Below are positions 22,700 to 32,391 of a DNA stretch of 32,505 nucleotides, piece after piece. Each line of letters opens with the position of its first letter. Within the stretch, counting starts at the first letter, position 1. The notes below the pieces were generated by a model. The model was not told the origin of the DNA, did no database searches, and saw nothing but the letters and a program-made list of their open reading frames with translations. Both the position numbers and the translations under genes were made by a program. The stretch is taken from NCBI GenBank assembly GCA_031281585.1, contig JAITFE010000054.1:1-32505 (forward strand), in the 5' to 3' direction. This stretch comes from Bifidobacteriaceae bacterium (GTDB taxonomy: Bacteria > Actinomycetota > Actinomycetes > Actinomycetales > WQXJ01).

Positions 22700-23704
22700 T
22701 CACGCCCGGGGGCCGAAGACCGCCGTGCCCAGGCGCACAATCGTGGCGCCTTCGGCGATGGCGATCTCAAGGTCGGCGCTCATGCCCATCGACAATTCGA
22801 CGGCGTGGGCTGTGCCCCACACGCCGCTGGCCGCCACCTCGTCGCGGATCTCCCGCAAGTCGGCGTAGGAGCGGGCGACTGCGACGGCATTGTCCGAGTT
22901 GAGTCCCACCGTCATGAAGCCCTCAAGGCGCAGCCCGCGCAGTGCCGCGACCTCGTAAGCCAAGGCGGCAGCCGCCGCTGGTTCCACGCCGGACTTGCTC
23001 GGCTCGCCGGAGGTGTTGACCTGCACCATGACGCCAATCCCGGCGGGACGGTCCGCAACCCGCGCCGCCAGGCGCTCGGCCAATCTGAGCGAGTCCACCG
23101 TCTCCACGCAAGTCGCCCAGCGCAGCGCGGCGTTGACCTTGTTGGTCTGAAGTGGGCCGATCAGATGTGTCTCATGTGGCAGGTCAGCCAGTTCCGACCC
23201 CTTCGCCACCAATTCCTGGACCCGATTCTCGCCGATTAGCGGCGCGCCCGCCTGGATGGCCGCCCTGATGGCCGCAGCGGGCTGTTGTTTGGTTGCCAGC
23301 AGCAGGCGAACGTCCGCCTCCGGCCGTCCGGCGGCGGCGCACGCGGACGCGATCCGGTCGCGCGCTCGCGCCAAACCGTCAGCAACCTGGCTGCGCCAAC
23401 ATGTCTGGCCCGTTGGTCTTCCCGCTTGGCGCGAGTCCAGCGTCCCTACCCGGCCCCGAGCCGCAGATGATCCCATGGGCGAACCCCCGGCCCGTTCCCG
23501 GCACGGGTCCCCGGCCGCGTCAGCAAGCGGGTTCTCGGCCAACGCCCGGCCCGGAATTCCGGCCGCGTCAACAGGCGAGGCCTCAGCCGGCTCCCGATCC
23601 GGACCCCCACCGGCCTGCTCGGCCGCCGCCCCGGTCGGTGCTCCGTCCGGGGAGCCCGCCGAATTCCCGTCCGGAGCGCCAGCCGTCAAGTCTCCAGGGG
23701 TCAC
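22700..23704 (-). CDS. YggS/PROSC-family pyridoxal phosphate homeostasis protein with N-terminal extension
   Basis: From about residue 104 this is a normal YggS-type fold-III PLP-binding barrel. It reads DVRLLLATKQQP with the PLP lysine, then IGENRVQEL, HLIGPLQTNK, VQVNTSGEPSKSG, GFMTVGLN and LSMGMSADLEIAIAEGATIVRLGTAVFG. The family buffers PLP and supplies it to enzymes. The preceding 103 residues are Ala/Gly/Pro/Glu-rich and low complexity, unlike the family. The GTG at 23704 overlaps the stop of the stress-protein gene (GTGA), which supports using it. ATG at residue 76 is an alternative that would give a near-standard length. Confidence 0.85.
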   Translation of the reverse strand: MTPGDLTAGAPDGNSAGSPDGAPTGAAAEQAGGGPDREPAEASPVDAAGIPGRALAENPLADAAGDPCRERAGGSPMGSSAARGRVGTLDSRQAGRPTGQTCWRSQVADGLARARDRIASACAAAGRPEADVRLLLATKQQPAAAIRAAIQAGAPLIGENRVQELVAKGSELADLPHETHLIGPLQTNKVNAALRWATCVETVDSLRLAERLAARVADRPAGIGVMVQVNTSGEPSKSGVEPAAAAALAYEVAALRGLRLEGFMTVGLNSDNAVAVARSYADLREIRDEVAASGVWGTAHAVELSMGMSADLEIAIAEGATIVRLGTAVFGPRA

Positions 23705-24648
23705 TCGCCACCGCCGGGCGCCAACACGTCCTTGCAGCGGGCCGGCACCACCATCACCGGGCAGCGGGCGTGATGCAGGACGGCCTGGCTGGTGGAACCG
23801 AGGAGCAGTCCGGAGAAGCCGCCCCGGCCGCGACTGCCGACCACAATCAGGTCGACTGCGGAGGAGAACTCCACCAGAAGGGCGGAGGCGGTCCCGTCGA
23901 GGGCGTGATGCCGGACCACGAAGTCATCCGGCACATCCCGCCCCACCAATTGCTCTTCGACAAGTCGGCCGATTTCGGCTTCCAACTCGCCCAACACCTG
24001 GGTGTGGTCCACCTGGCCGGGGGCCCAAGCGAAAAGGCTGGTGCCTGAGGCGACGGGCATTGACGCGAATGCAACCAACTCGGCCCGCCAGGCGAGCGCC
24101 TCGTCGAGCGCCCTGGCCAACGCCAGCTTGGAAACCTCGGAGCCGTCCACTCCGACAACCAGTTTGCGCACAACCGGCGGCGAGTCCGGCGCGGCGGCCG
24201 AATCGCCGCCATGCCCCCCTGACGGAACCACCACGGTGGGGCAGTGGGCGTGCACGGGCAGCGCGGTGCTGACCGTTCCCAGCAGCCGCTCGGCGAAGCC
24301 TCCCCGGCCGCGCGTCCCGACCACCATCAGTCCGGCTTGTTTCGAATGCTCCACCAGGACGCCGGCGGCGTCCCCGACCTCCAGAACGCCTTCCACGTCC
24401 GCGAGCCGCTCTTTCGCCCGGCCCACGGCCGCGTTCAGGACCGTTCCCGCCCCTTCCGAGAGCGCGTTGGCACTGACGTCGAGGTACGAGGCGTCTACCG
24501 AGGTGGCCCCGAATCTGGGCACCGTGTAAGCGCAGACGATTTTCAGAGGCGCGTCCCGGACTTCCGCTTCGGCTACGGCCCAGTCGAGTGCCGTGGTCGA
24601 CGAGTTTGAGCCGTCTACGCCGACCACTATGGCTGGTGCTCTTGACAT
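23701..24648 (-). CDS. Tandem universal stress protein (two UspA domains)
   Basis: The 315-residue protein has two UspA domains. Each begins with IVVGVDGS/LVVGVDGSE and ends with the ATP-binding G-2x-G-9x-G-S/T motif: GRGGFAERLLGTVS in the first and GRGGFSGLLLGSTS in the second. Both motifs are followed by H-x-x-CP-(V/M)-VVP. Two-domain ATP-binding Usps are common in actinobacteria under hypoxia or stasis. ATG at 24648 follows a GGGGG stretch and starts four residues before the first strand; the ATG at 24669 lies outside the domain. It shares a GTGA overlap with the YggS-like gene. Confidence 0.92.
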   Translation of the reverse strand: MSRAPAIVVGVDGSNSSTTALDWAVAEAEVRDAPLKIVCAYTVPRFGATSVDASYLDVSANALSEGAGTVLNAAVGRAKERLADVEGVLEVGDAAGVLVEHSKQAGLMVVGTRGRGGFAERLLGTVSTALPVHAHCPTVVVPSGGHGGDSAAAPDSPPVVRKLVVGVDGSEVSKLALARALDEALAWRAELVAFASMPVASGTSLFAWAPGQVDHTQVLGELEAEIGRLVEEQLVGRDVPDDFVVRHHALDGTASALLVEFSSAVDLIVVGSRGRGGFSGLLLGSTSQAVLHHARCPVMVVPARCKDVLAPGGGE

Positions 24649-24795
24649 GAAACCCCCGCTTCCTTGCATCTAGTCGCTGGCAGCCCAGGTCCTTACCATT
24701 GTTTTACCATCTCAAGAGTCCGTAGGGAAGCTCAAGTCGGCATGTCGTCAAAACGGCGGCGTCTTCCGTGGGTACTTCTCAGCCAGATGGCGTGT

Positions 24796-24803
24796 GGTAC
24801 AAC
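24796..24803 (+). promoter_or_regulatory. Extended -10 element for the RpiR-type regulator
   Basis: TGGTACAAC forms an extended -10 that ends 6 bases before the GTG at 24810. No Shine-Dalgarno precedes that codon, so a leaderless message starting at the GTG is likely. Confidence 0.45.
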
Positions 24804-24809
24804 TCCAGT

Positions 24810-25682
24810 GTGGACCACGTCCAAGCCCTCCAGCCAACCGTCGGCGCGATCGACCAGATTCGCTCGTTGTTGCCCTCGCTGGTCCCAAGCGAGCAGCGCG
24901 TGGCCCGCGAATGCGTGGATCACCCGGAGGATGTGGCGGGTCTGTCGGCGGCCGATTTGGCCGCCCGCACCGGCACCTCGGCCGCGACAGTCAGCCGCAC
25001 CTGCCAAAGCCTTGGCTATCGCGGTTTCCAGCACATGCGGTTGATGCTTGTCCGCGACTTGGGCCGTCGCCAGCGCGGCGGCTGGCAGCCGGGCCCCGGC
25101 AGCCAAGGCCGCGTCGAGGGGGTCTTCGAGGGCGCCCGGCGCGCGCTCGCCTCAGCCGTGGAGGGGTTCGACTTCCCCGCTTTTGACGCGGCCGCCGCCG
25201 CCATTGCGCAGGCCGACCAGGTTTTGGTGGTCGCTAGCGGCGGCTCCGCGCCTGGGGCGCAGTTGGCCGCGTTGGTGTTGACCGTGGCCGGCCGCGCCGC
25301 CGCCGCGCCCTCGGACGCCGTGTCCCAGCAATTGGCGGCGGCCGCTCTCACCCCAAACGACGTTTGCCTGGTCATCACGGAGAGCGGTTCGAATTCGTTG
25401 ACTCTGGGAGCCGCCGATGCCGCCCGCGCGTCTGGCGCTGTCATTGTCGGCTTGACGGCCTACGCGCGTTCGCGGCTCGGTCAGATTGCGACCCATCTTT
25501 TGGTCGCGGGCGCCGGTTATCAGGCCTGGGATGAGGACCGGATAGGCGGCAACGTTGTGCATTTGCTGGTGCTCCAGGCGCTTGGGCGGGAAGTGGGCCA
25601 CTTGCTGGACCGGGCTGGGCGCACGCGGGCGGTGCTGTCGCAGGCGTTCGGCATAGTCGCCCAGGAGCCGGACGAGTCATAG
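24810..25682 (+). CDS. RpiR/MurR-type transcriptional regulator (HTH plus SIS domain)
   Basis: This 290-residue regulator has an N-terminal RpiR helix-turn-helix: PSEQRVARECVDHPEDVAGL, then AADLAARTGTSAATVSRTCQ and LGYRGFQHMR. A SIS domain from about residue 125 carries VLVVASGGSAPGAQ, DVCLVITESGSNSLTL and VIVGLTAYARS. SIS domains bind phosphosugars, so it should respond to a sugar phosphate or related metabolite. It lies immediately upstream of an import operon on the same strand and probably controls it. GTG 24810 is preferred because of the -10 spacing; the ATG at 24768 adds 14 atypical residues. Confidence 0.88.
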   Translation: MDHVQALQPTVGAIDQIRSLLPSLVPSEQRVARECVDHPEDVAGLSAADLAARTGTSAATVSRTCQSLGYRGFQHMRLMLVRDLGRRQRGGWQPGPGSQGRVEGVFEGARRALASAVEGFDFPAFDAAAAAIAQADQVLVVASGGSAPGAQLAALVLTVAGRAAAAPSDAVSQQLAAAALTPNDVCLVITESGSNSLTLGAADAARASGAVIVGLTAYARSRLGQIATHLLVAGAGYQAWDEDRIGGNVVHLLVLQALGREVGHLLDRAGRTRAVLSQAFGIVAQEPDES

Positions 25683-25821
25683 AGGAATACGGGGGCACTC
25701 AGACGGCCGGGAGGCCAAACCGGGCCGGCTGGGCACCAGAAAAACCCAAGTCTTCTCCTCCCCGTTCCCGTCCGTTTCCCTGAGAAACCCCTGGAATTCA
25801 CTTTCGCCGTGCACCATTGAC

Positions 25822-25869
25822 CCGTAACGCGCTTCCACGAGAAGGACTCGCCCCGGAACGGCGTTACGG
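25822..25869. promoter_or_regulatory. Inverted repeat in the leader of the import operon
   Basis: CCGTAACGC at 25822-25830 and its exact reverse complement GCGTTACGG at 25861-25869 are separated by 30 bases. The right copy ends 6 bases before the ATG at 25876. A TTGACC just left of the first copy (25817-25822) could be a -35. The arrangement fits a pair of half-sites for the adjacent RpiR-type regulator or an RNA hairpin near the ribosome-binding site. The remaining intergenic bases 25683-25816 show no gene. Confidence 0.45.
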
Positions 25870-25875
25870 AACGGA

Positions 25876-27015
<1,140 letters not shown>

Positions 27016-27092
27016 GCCAGAGCGGAGCCGCCGCCTCTTCGGGCGTCCAATCCGATCACAAGTTCCAAATCCACAAAAGGAGAAGTACCAAA

Positions 27093-28442
27093 ATGTTGAA
27101 ATCCCCTCGCCTGGTTCCGTGTCTGGCGGTGCTCACGGCCACCGGCTTGGCCCTCGGAGCTTGCTCCGGTGATCGTCCCGCTGACGCGGTTGGCGAACTG
27201 GTCGAGTTGTCTAACGAGAAGACCGTTGAGATCGTGTTCGAGAGCTACAACCTGGGCACTGCCGGGGCCTGGACTGACACCACCCAAGGCCTGATTGACC
27301 GGTTCAACGCCGATCATCCGAACATCAAGGTGACAGGCCAGGCTGGTGATTCGGCCGCGGGCGTGGCGCAAAGCGTTCAAAAGCAGCTGCTGGCCGGGCA
27401 AGCGCCGGAGGTCGCCCAGATCATTTACAACGAACTGGATTACGCGATCAACGAACTCGGCGCGGCCAATCTGACCGAGTTGGTGGGGCAGGCCGGGTTG
27501 GACGAGCATTTCGGGGGCGAGTATCCGTTCCACGAGCGGGCTCGCGTGCTGTCTGACCGGAATGGCTCCACTTACGGCATCCCCTATGTCTTTTCGACCC
27601 CGGTGCTCTGGGTCAATGAGACAAAGCTGGCCGAGGCCGGCATTGACCCCGCGACGGTGGATCTGTCCACCTGGGAGGCGGTCAGCGCGGTCGGAGCGAA
27701 GGTCAGCGAAACCACCGGCGCCCCGTCGATCTCCCTGGCCTGCGTGGTGACTGGCGGCAACTGGTGCATGCAAGCCCTGTTCAAGTCCAATGGCGCGTCC
27801 GTGCTCTCCGCCGACCGCGCCACCATTGAGTTCGGTTCGGATGAGGCGGTCGAGGTGGTGGCCACCTTCCAGCAGATGTTCCAGGACGGGATTCTGACGA
27901 ATGAGGACAGCAACTCCATGTACGAGTCGGCCGCCCGTGGCGATGTCGCTCTCCATGTGAACACCTCGGCGGTCCAGCACATGCTGATGGCCGGCGCGGA
28001 AGCGGGCGGCTGGACGTTGAACGCGACCACGCTGCCCGCCTTCGGCGACAAGCCTGTGGTCCCCACCAACTCCGGCTCGACTTTGATGATCTTCACCGAG
28101 GACCCGGAAAAGCGGGCTGCGGCCTGGGAGTTCATCAAGTTCATGACCAGTCCGGCGGCGTATGAGCAGATCACCACGAAGATCGGCTATCTTCCCCTGC
28201 GGACGTCCATGACGGAAGAAGGCGGACCGTTGGCAGAATGGGTGGGCTCCAATCCTCTGGTCAAGCCGAACCTCGCCCAACTGGACAGCCTCAGCCCCTG
28301 GGTGGCCTATCCCGGCTCCAGCTATCAGCAAGTGGACACCGTGCTGGCCACCGCCATAGAAGACGCCATCTTCTACGGCGCCGATCCGGCCGAAGCAATG
28401 CGCGAAGCGGCCCAGCGGGCTCAGGAGTTGATTGAGGGATGA
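27093..28442 (+). CDS. ABC transporter substrate-binding lipoprotein, CUT1/UgpB-like
   Basis: This 449-residue exported lipoprotein has signal peptide LALGA followed by C24. It shows the family-1 solute-binding pattern: DTTQGLIDRFNADHPNIKV, AQIIYNELDYAINELGA, YGIPYVFSTPVLWVNETKLAEAGID, AWEFIKFMTSPAAYEQ and TKIGYLPLRTS. The last part (SYQQVDTVLATAIEDAIF) is typical of glycerol-3-phosphate-type binding proteins such as UgpB. Ligand class, sugar or glycerophospho-compound, cannot be settled here. The ATG follows a strong AAGGAG at 27077-27082. Its stop overlaps the next gene (ATGA). Confidence 0.9.
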   Translation: MLKSPRLVPCLAVLTATGLALGACSGDRPADAVGELVELSNEKTVEIVFESYNLGTAGAWTDTTQGLIDRFNADHPNIKVTGQAGDSAAGVAQSVQKQLLAGQAPEVAQIIYNELDYAINELGAANLTELVGQAGLDEHFGGEYPFHERARVLSDRNGSTYGIPYVFSTPVLWVNETKLAEAGIDPATVDLSTWEAVSAVGAKVSETTGAPSISLACVVTGGNWCMQALFKSNGASVLSADRATIEFGSDEAVEVVATFQQMFQDGILTNEDSNSMYESAARGDVALHVNTSAVQHMLMAGAEAGGWTLNATTLPAFGDKPVVPTNSGSTLMIFTEDPEKRAAAWEFIKFMTSPAAYEQITTKIGYLPLRTSMTEEGGPLAEWVGSNPLVKPNLAQLDSLSPWVAYPGSSYQQVDTVLATAIEDAIFYGADPAEAMREAAQRAQELIEG

Positions 28443-29254
28443 GCGCGCCCGCAACTCAGACGCGGCCCGCGAATCGGCCGCTCGGCGTGCCCGGCACCTA
28501 CAACTTCCGAGATGTCGGCGGCTATCCGGTGGCGGGCGGCGGCGCGACACGGCCCGGAGTGCTGTTCCGATCAGATTCGCTCGACGGCTTGACACCGGCG
28601 GGCCGGCGGGCGCTGCACGAGCTTGGCGTGCGCTCGGTGATTGATCTTCGGAGCGCCGAGGAAGTGGCGGCGGCCCCGGACCCGCTCTCCGGCCTGGGGC
28701 TGGAAATCCGGCGCCTGCCACTGTTTGGCGCGGCCGATCCGACCCGTGGGGCGGTGGGCCCGGACCGTTTGGAGGACATCTACTGGCACATGCTGGAGCA
28801 GGCGGGGACGCGGATCGCCGAGGCCGTCGGGCAGATCGCCTTGGGACCCGCCCCCGCCTTGGTTCATTGCACAGCCGGCAAGGACCGCACGGGCGTGGTT
28901 GTCGGGCTCGCGCTGGACGCCATTGGCGTTGAGCGGGCCAGCATTGTGACGGACTATGCGGCATCCGAAGCCAATCTTGCCGGCGACTGGCTGGCCGCCG
29001 CCGTGGCCCGCAGCGGTTCCGCGCGCACACAATTGGGCGGCTTGACGCCCGCCTGGCTCACCAGCCCGGCCTGGTTGATGACCGCTTTGTTGGAGCGCGT
29101 GGACCAGAGCCACGGCGGCGCGGCCGCCTACTTGCGAGCACACGGTTTGGCGCCGGTCGAACTGGCCGCCCTGGCCGAACGCCTGACGGGTGTTCCGACC
29201 GTCGCCCCGACCCACTCCCCAGTCCCGCTGCCGTTGGCAGCGGGGAGCCTCTGA
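28439..29254 (+). CDS. Tyrosine-phosphatase-like (PTPase/DSP fold) protein
   Basis: This 271-residue cytoplasmic enzyme has the cysteine phosphatase P-loop HCTAGKDRTG, with C144 as nucleophile and R150. The N-terminal NFRDVGGYP, VLFRSDSLDGLT and VRSVIDLRSAEE segments are those of bacterial atypical tyrosine or lipid phosphatases (LipA, MptpB-like). MptpB-type enzymes act on phosphotyrosine and phosphoinositides. ATG 28439 overlaps the binding-protein stop (ATGA), so it is truly part of the import operon. It may remove phosphate from the imported substrate or modulate the transporter (inference). Confidence 0.88.
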   Translation: MSAPATQTRPANRPLGVPGTYNFRDVGGYPVAGGGATRPGVLFRSDSLDGLTPAGRRALHELGVRSVIDLRSAEEVAAAPDPLSGLGLEIRRLPLFGAADPTRGAVGPDRLEDIYWHMLEQAGTRIAEAVGQIALGPAPALVHCTAGKDRTGVVVGLALDAIGVERASIVTDYAASEANLAGDWLAAAVARSGSARTQLGGLTPAWLTSPAWLMTALLERVDQSHGGAAAYLRAHGLAPVELAALAERLTGVPTVAPTHSPVPLPLAAGSL

Positions 29255-29288
29255 CCTGCAGAATCACACGAAAGGATAGCTGTTAGCC

Positions 29289-30221
29289 ATGAGTCATTCA
29301 CTCAGCCAATACCCGGAGCCTGATCACATTGTGGTTCATATCTCCGACACCCATTTCACCGCCGACCGGACGCCGCTGCATGGCGTGGTCGACTCGGACG
29401 CGAACCTGGCCAGCGTGCTCGCCGCCCTGGAGGCGTCCTCCATCAACCCGCACGCCATGATCTTCACGGGCGATTTGGCGGACACGGGCCATCCGGCCGC
29501 TTACGCCCGCCTGCGCGCCTTGGTCGAACCGACCGCAAGCCGCCTTGGGGCCAAAGTGATTTGGATGAACGGCAATCATGACGACCGCCGCGAGTTCCGC
29601 CGGGTCCTCCTCGACCTGGATCCGACTGACGAGCCGGTCGACCACGTGTATGACGTCGATGGCCTCAGGATCATCACGCTGGACACCACGGTCCCGGGCG
29701 AACACCACGGCGAGGTCACGGACCGCCAACTCGCTTGGCTGGCGGATGTGCTGAGCCAACCCGCCCCGCACGGCACGCTCCTGGCCATGCACCATCCGCC
29801 GTTGCCCAGCCCGCTCGGGATCATCGACGCGGTCGAGTTGCGTGAGACCGACCGCCTGGACCCGATCCTGCGGGCGGGCGACGTCCGGTCCATCCTGTCC
29901 GGCCACCTCCATTACCCCACCACCGCGACCTTCGCCGGTGTTCCGGTGTCGGCCGCGGCCGCCACCGCCTACAGCCAGGACCTGCAGGTGGTCTACCCAG
30001 GCGGCCGCGGCCAGGACGGCGGCCAGTCCTACAACCTGATCCACGTGTACCCCAAGACGGTGTTGCACTCGGTGGTCCCGGTGGGTTCCTTCCCAACCGT
30101 CTATGAGATCAGCGCCGAACTGATCGCCGCGTTCGAACGGATGACCCCTGAGGAGCGGGCGGCCGCGCTGGGCACCGCCGCGCCGGCGGACGAACCGGTG
30201 GCCGCGGCCGGGGCCAAGTAA
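29289..30221 (+). CDS. Rv0805-like class III cyclic nucleotide / metallophosphodiesterase
   Basis: This 310-residue calcineurin-like phosphoesterase carries all metal-ligand motifs: D20-x-H22 in HISDTHF, D62 in GDLAD, N96-H97 in GNHDD, H in MHHPP and GHLHY. The spacing, HGVVDSD and LRIITLDTTVPGEHHGE closely resemble M. tuberculosis Rv0805, each motif one residue earlier. Rv0805 hydrolyses cAMP and other phosphodiesters in vitro; relatives such as GpdQ cleave glycerophosphodiesters. Within an importer operon, a role on an imported phosphodiester is at least as likely as cAMP signalling (inference). The ATG at 29289 has AAAGGA about 12 bases upstream. The permease starts 4 bases after its stop. 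Confidence 0.9.
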   Translation: MSHSLSQYPEPDHIVVHISDTHFTADRTPLHGVVDSDANLASVLAALEASSINPHAMIFTGDLADTGHPAAYARLRALVEPTASRLGAKVIWMNGNHDDRREFRRVLLDLDPTDEPVDHVYDVDGLRIITLDTTVPGEHHGEVTDRQLAWLADVLSQPAPHGTLLAMHHPPLPSPLGIIDAVELRETDRLDPILRAGDVRSILSGHLHYPTTATFAGVPVSAAAATAYSQDLQVVYPGGRGQDGGQSYNLIHVYPKTVLHSVVPVGSFPTVYEISAELIAAFERMTPEERAAALGTAAPADEPVAAAGAK

Positions 30222-30225
30222 CGAC

Positions 30226-31335
30226 ATGTTCGTCACGCTGGACCCGGCGCCGCCCCGCGCGGTTCCCCCTCACGCGCCCGCCAACGGAAACGACGGCCTT
30301 GACCCGACGGATTCCGGCGGCCGCGGCCCCAAGGGCCGAAGGGGGCCTGGCCAGAAGGACCGAGGCCGCCGCCAACCGGCCGCGCGCAAGTCACCCGCTG
30401 CCGAGCCGGCCGCGCCGTTGGCAAGCGCCCGCGCCGCGCGGAGAGGTCGGCAGCACCGAGGCGCGCGGGTCACGCCGTACCTTTACGTGCTGCCGGCCGT
30501 GGTGTTGTTGGTGGTCTGGAGCTATTCGCCCCTCGCGCAGACTCTCTATCTGTCCCTGTTCGACTGGAATTTGCTTCCGACCAGCCCAAAGCGCTTTGTG
30601 GGCTTGGAGAACTTCGCGGAGGCGTTGACCTTGCCCCAGGTGGGCCGCGCTCTGGTCAACACCCTGGTCTACATAACGGCCCTGGCGGGATTCTCCCTGG
30701 CGTTGCCGCTGGTGATCGGCTTGGCGGCGCAGCAAGTCCGCGGCCGCTGGAAGACGTTCTACCAGGCGCTCATCTTTGTCCCGTTCCTCCTCACGCCCGT
30801 CGCCACCTCGGCGGTGTGGCGGTGGCTCTGGGCTGACGAGGGCGGCCTGATTACTCTGGTCCTGCGTTCCCTTGGCTTGGATGTCGACCACGTTTTCCGC
30901 GACCAGTCGCTGGCCATCGTGGCCATCATCGCGGCTGTCGGATGGCAACTGCTGGGTTTTGGCGTCTTGGTGATCGCCGCCGGCCTGGCCGGCATCAACC
31001 CTGATTACGCGGCCGCCGCCTCGTTAGACGGCGCGGGCTGGGGCCGAATCACCTGGCGCCTCACCTTGCCGCTGCTGTCCCCGACCTTGGTGTTCCTGGG
31101 GCTGATGACAATCCTGTTGGCAGCCCCGTGGACTTTCTCCTTGATCGACATGATCACCAAGGGCGGCCCGGTCGACTCGACCACGAACATCTACTACATC
31201 CTTTACCAATTCGGTTTTCAGAACTTCGACTCCGGCCTCTCGGCCGCGCTGGGCGTGCTCTTTTTCATCGCCTTCGGCCTGGTGGCGCTCGGGTTCGTCG
31301 AGACAACCGAACGCCTCAGCTTCTACGACGATTAG
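30226..31335 (+). CDS. CUT1 ABC transporter permease, MalF/UgpA-like, with basic N-terminal extension
   Basis: From about residue 82 this 369-residue protein is a normal six-helix permease: YLYVLPAVVLLVVWSYSPLAQTLYLSLFDW, ENFAEAL, NTLVYITALAGFSLALP and FVPFLLTPVATSAVWRWLW. The EAA loop is NPDYAAAASLDGAGWGRIT, followed by LPLLSPT. The first 80 residues are disordered and rich in Arg, Pro, Gly and Lys (GGRGPKGRRGPGQKDRGRRQ), which is unusual. The ATG at 30226 is the only early start after the phosphodiesterase stop. The GTG at 30469 (VTPYLYVLP) would give the normal length, so the true start is open. Confidence 0.9.
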   Translation: MFVTLDPAPPRAVPPHAPANGNDGLDPTDSGGRGPKGRRGPGQKDRGRRQPAARKSPAAEPAAPLASARAARRGRQHRGARVTPYLYVLPAVVLLVVWSYSPLAQTLYLSLFDWNLLPTSPKRFVGLENFAEALTLPQVGRALVNTLVYITALAGFSLALPLVIGLAAQQVRGRWKTFYQALIFVPFLLTPVATSAVWRWLWADEGGLITLVLRSLGLDVDHVFRDQSLAIVAIIAAVGWQLLGFGVLVIAAGLAGINPDYAAAASLDGAGWGRITWRLTLPLLSPTLVFLGLMTILLAAPWTFSLIDMITKGGPVDSTTNIYYILYQFGFQNFDSGLSAALGVLFFIAFGLVALGFVETTERLSFYDD

Positions 31336-31346
31336 GACCCTAGACC

Positions 31347-32309
31347 ATGGCCTTCGTGATCATTCCGACAATGGAACCGGCGGTGCAGGAGCCTGGCCAT
31401 TCAACGCATGGCCAGGCCGCGGCCCCCGGCCCGGCGCCCTCCAGCCGCCGGGCCGGCCGGTGGGCTGCCCGCCGCGCCGCCTCCGACCTGCCTGTCGGGT
31501 CCCGCGCCTGGGGACGCCTCACTGTGGGGCATCTGACCTTGGCGGCCATAGCGTTGTTCAGCATCTTTCCCGTGTACTGGCTGTTCGCCACCGCCTTCCG
31601 GCCAACCAGCGACGCACTGTCCTTGAGCCTCATCCCGCAGGCGCTGAGCCTGGAGAACTTCCGGTACGTCTGGAACACCATTCCCATGCGTGACATGCTG
31701 GCCACCACTTTCGTGATGGCGCTGGCTATCGCTTTGGGACAATTGTTTGTGGCAACGCTCGCCGCTTACGGCTTCGCCATGTGGCGCTTTCCCGGCAAGA
31801 AGGCCCTCTACCTGCTCTTCATTGGATCCTGGCTGGTCCCATTCCAGGTCACAATGATCCCGAACTATCTGTTGGTGTCCCGCCTCGGCCTTCTCAACAC
31901 GGTCGCGGGCGTGGTCATCCCCCAGCTCTGCTCAGCTTTTGCGGTCCTCATGCTCCGCCAGCACATGCAGGCCTTTCCCAAAGAATTGGTCCACGCCGCT
32001 CAGGTGGACGGCAGATCGAGTTTGGCCACTCTGTGGCGGGTGATAGTGCCGAATATGAAGCCCGCCCTGGCGGCCCTCGGCATCATGCTCTTCATCTCCG
32101 CATGGAATGAGTACCTTTGGCCCACTCTGATCCTGCAAAAGTCGACTGCGGTGGTTCAGGTGGGCGTCCGCAGCTTCCTCTCAGCCGAAGGCAACAACTG
32201 GGGCGCCGTCATGGCCGCCGCCGGACTGGCCTGCCTTCCGGTCTTCGCGATCTACCTCTTCCTGCAGCGGTACGTGGTTGACGCGTTTATCCGCTCCGGG
32301 CTGAAGTGA
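31347..32309 (+). CDS. CUT1 ABC transporter permease, MalG/UgpE-like
   Basis: This 320-residue inner membrane protein has a short cytoplasmic extension (to about residue 55) and then six helices: LAAIALFSIFPVYWLFATAF, ENFRYVW, and FVATLAAYGFAMWRFPGKKALYLLF. The EAA loop is ELVHAAQVDGRSSLATLWRVIVPNMKPAL, followed by WNEYLWPTLIL. It pairs with the MalF-like protein encoded 11 bases upstream to form the translocation channel. ATG 31347 follows TAGGAC. It closes the operon before the terminator at 32341. Confidence 0.92.
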   Translation: MAFVIIPTMEPAVQEPGHSTHGQAAAPGPAPSSRRAGRWAARRAASDLPVGSRAWGRLTVGHLTLAAIALFSIFPVYWLFATAFRPTSDALSLSLIPQALSLENFRYVWNTIPMRDMLATTFVMALAIALGQLFVATLAAYGFAMWRFPGKKALYLLFIGSWLVPFQVTMIPNYLLVSRLGLLNTVAGVVIPQLCSAFAVLMLRQHMQAFPKELVHAAQVDGRSSLATLWRVIVPNMKPALAALGIMLFISAWNEYLWPTLILQKSTAVVQVGVRSFLSAEGNNWGAVMAAAGLACLPVFAIYLFLQRYVVDAFIRSGLK

Positions 32310-32340
32310 AAGCCTGCTGACTTCCGCCACCAACAACAAA

Positions 32341-32382
32341 GGACCCGGCCGGGCTCCGTTTGGAGCCCGGCCGGGTCCTTTT
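32341..32382. terminator. Bidirectional intrinsic terminator
   Basis: A perfect 17-bp stem (GGACCCGGCCGGGCTCC and its complement) with loop GTTT is followed by TTTT on the plus strand. On the minus strand it is followed by TTTGTTGTTG. It can end the import operon from the left and the rRNA operon from the right. Confidence 0.9.
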
Positions 32383-32391
32383 ATGTGGTTG

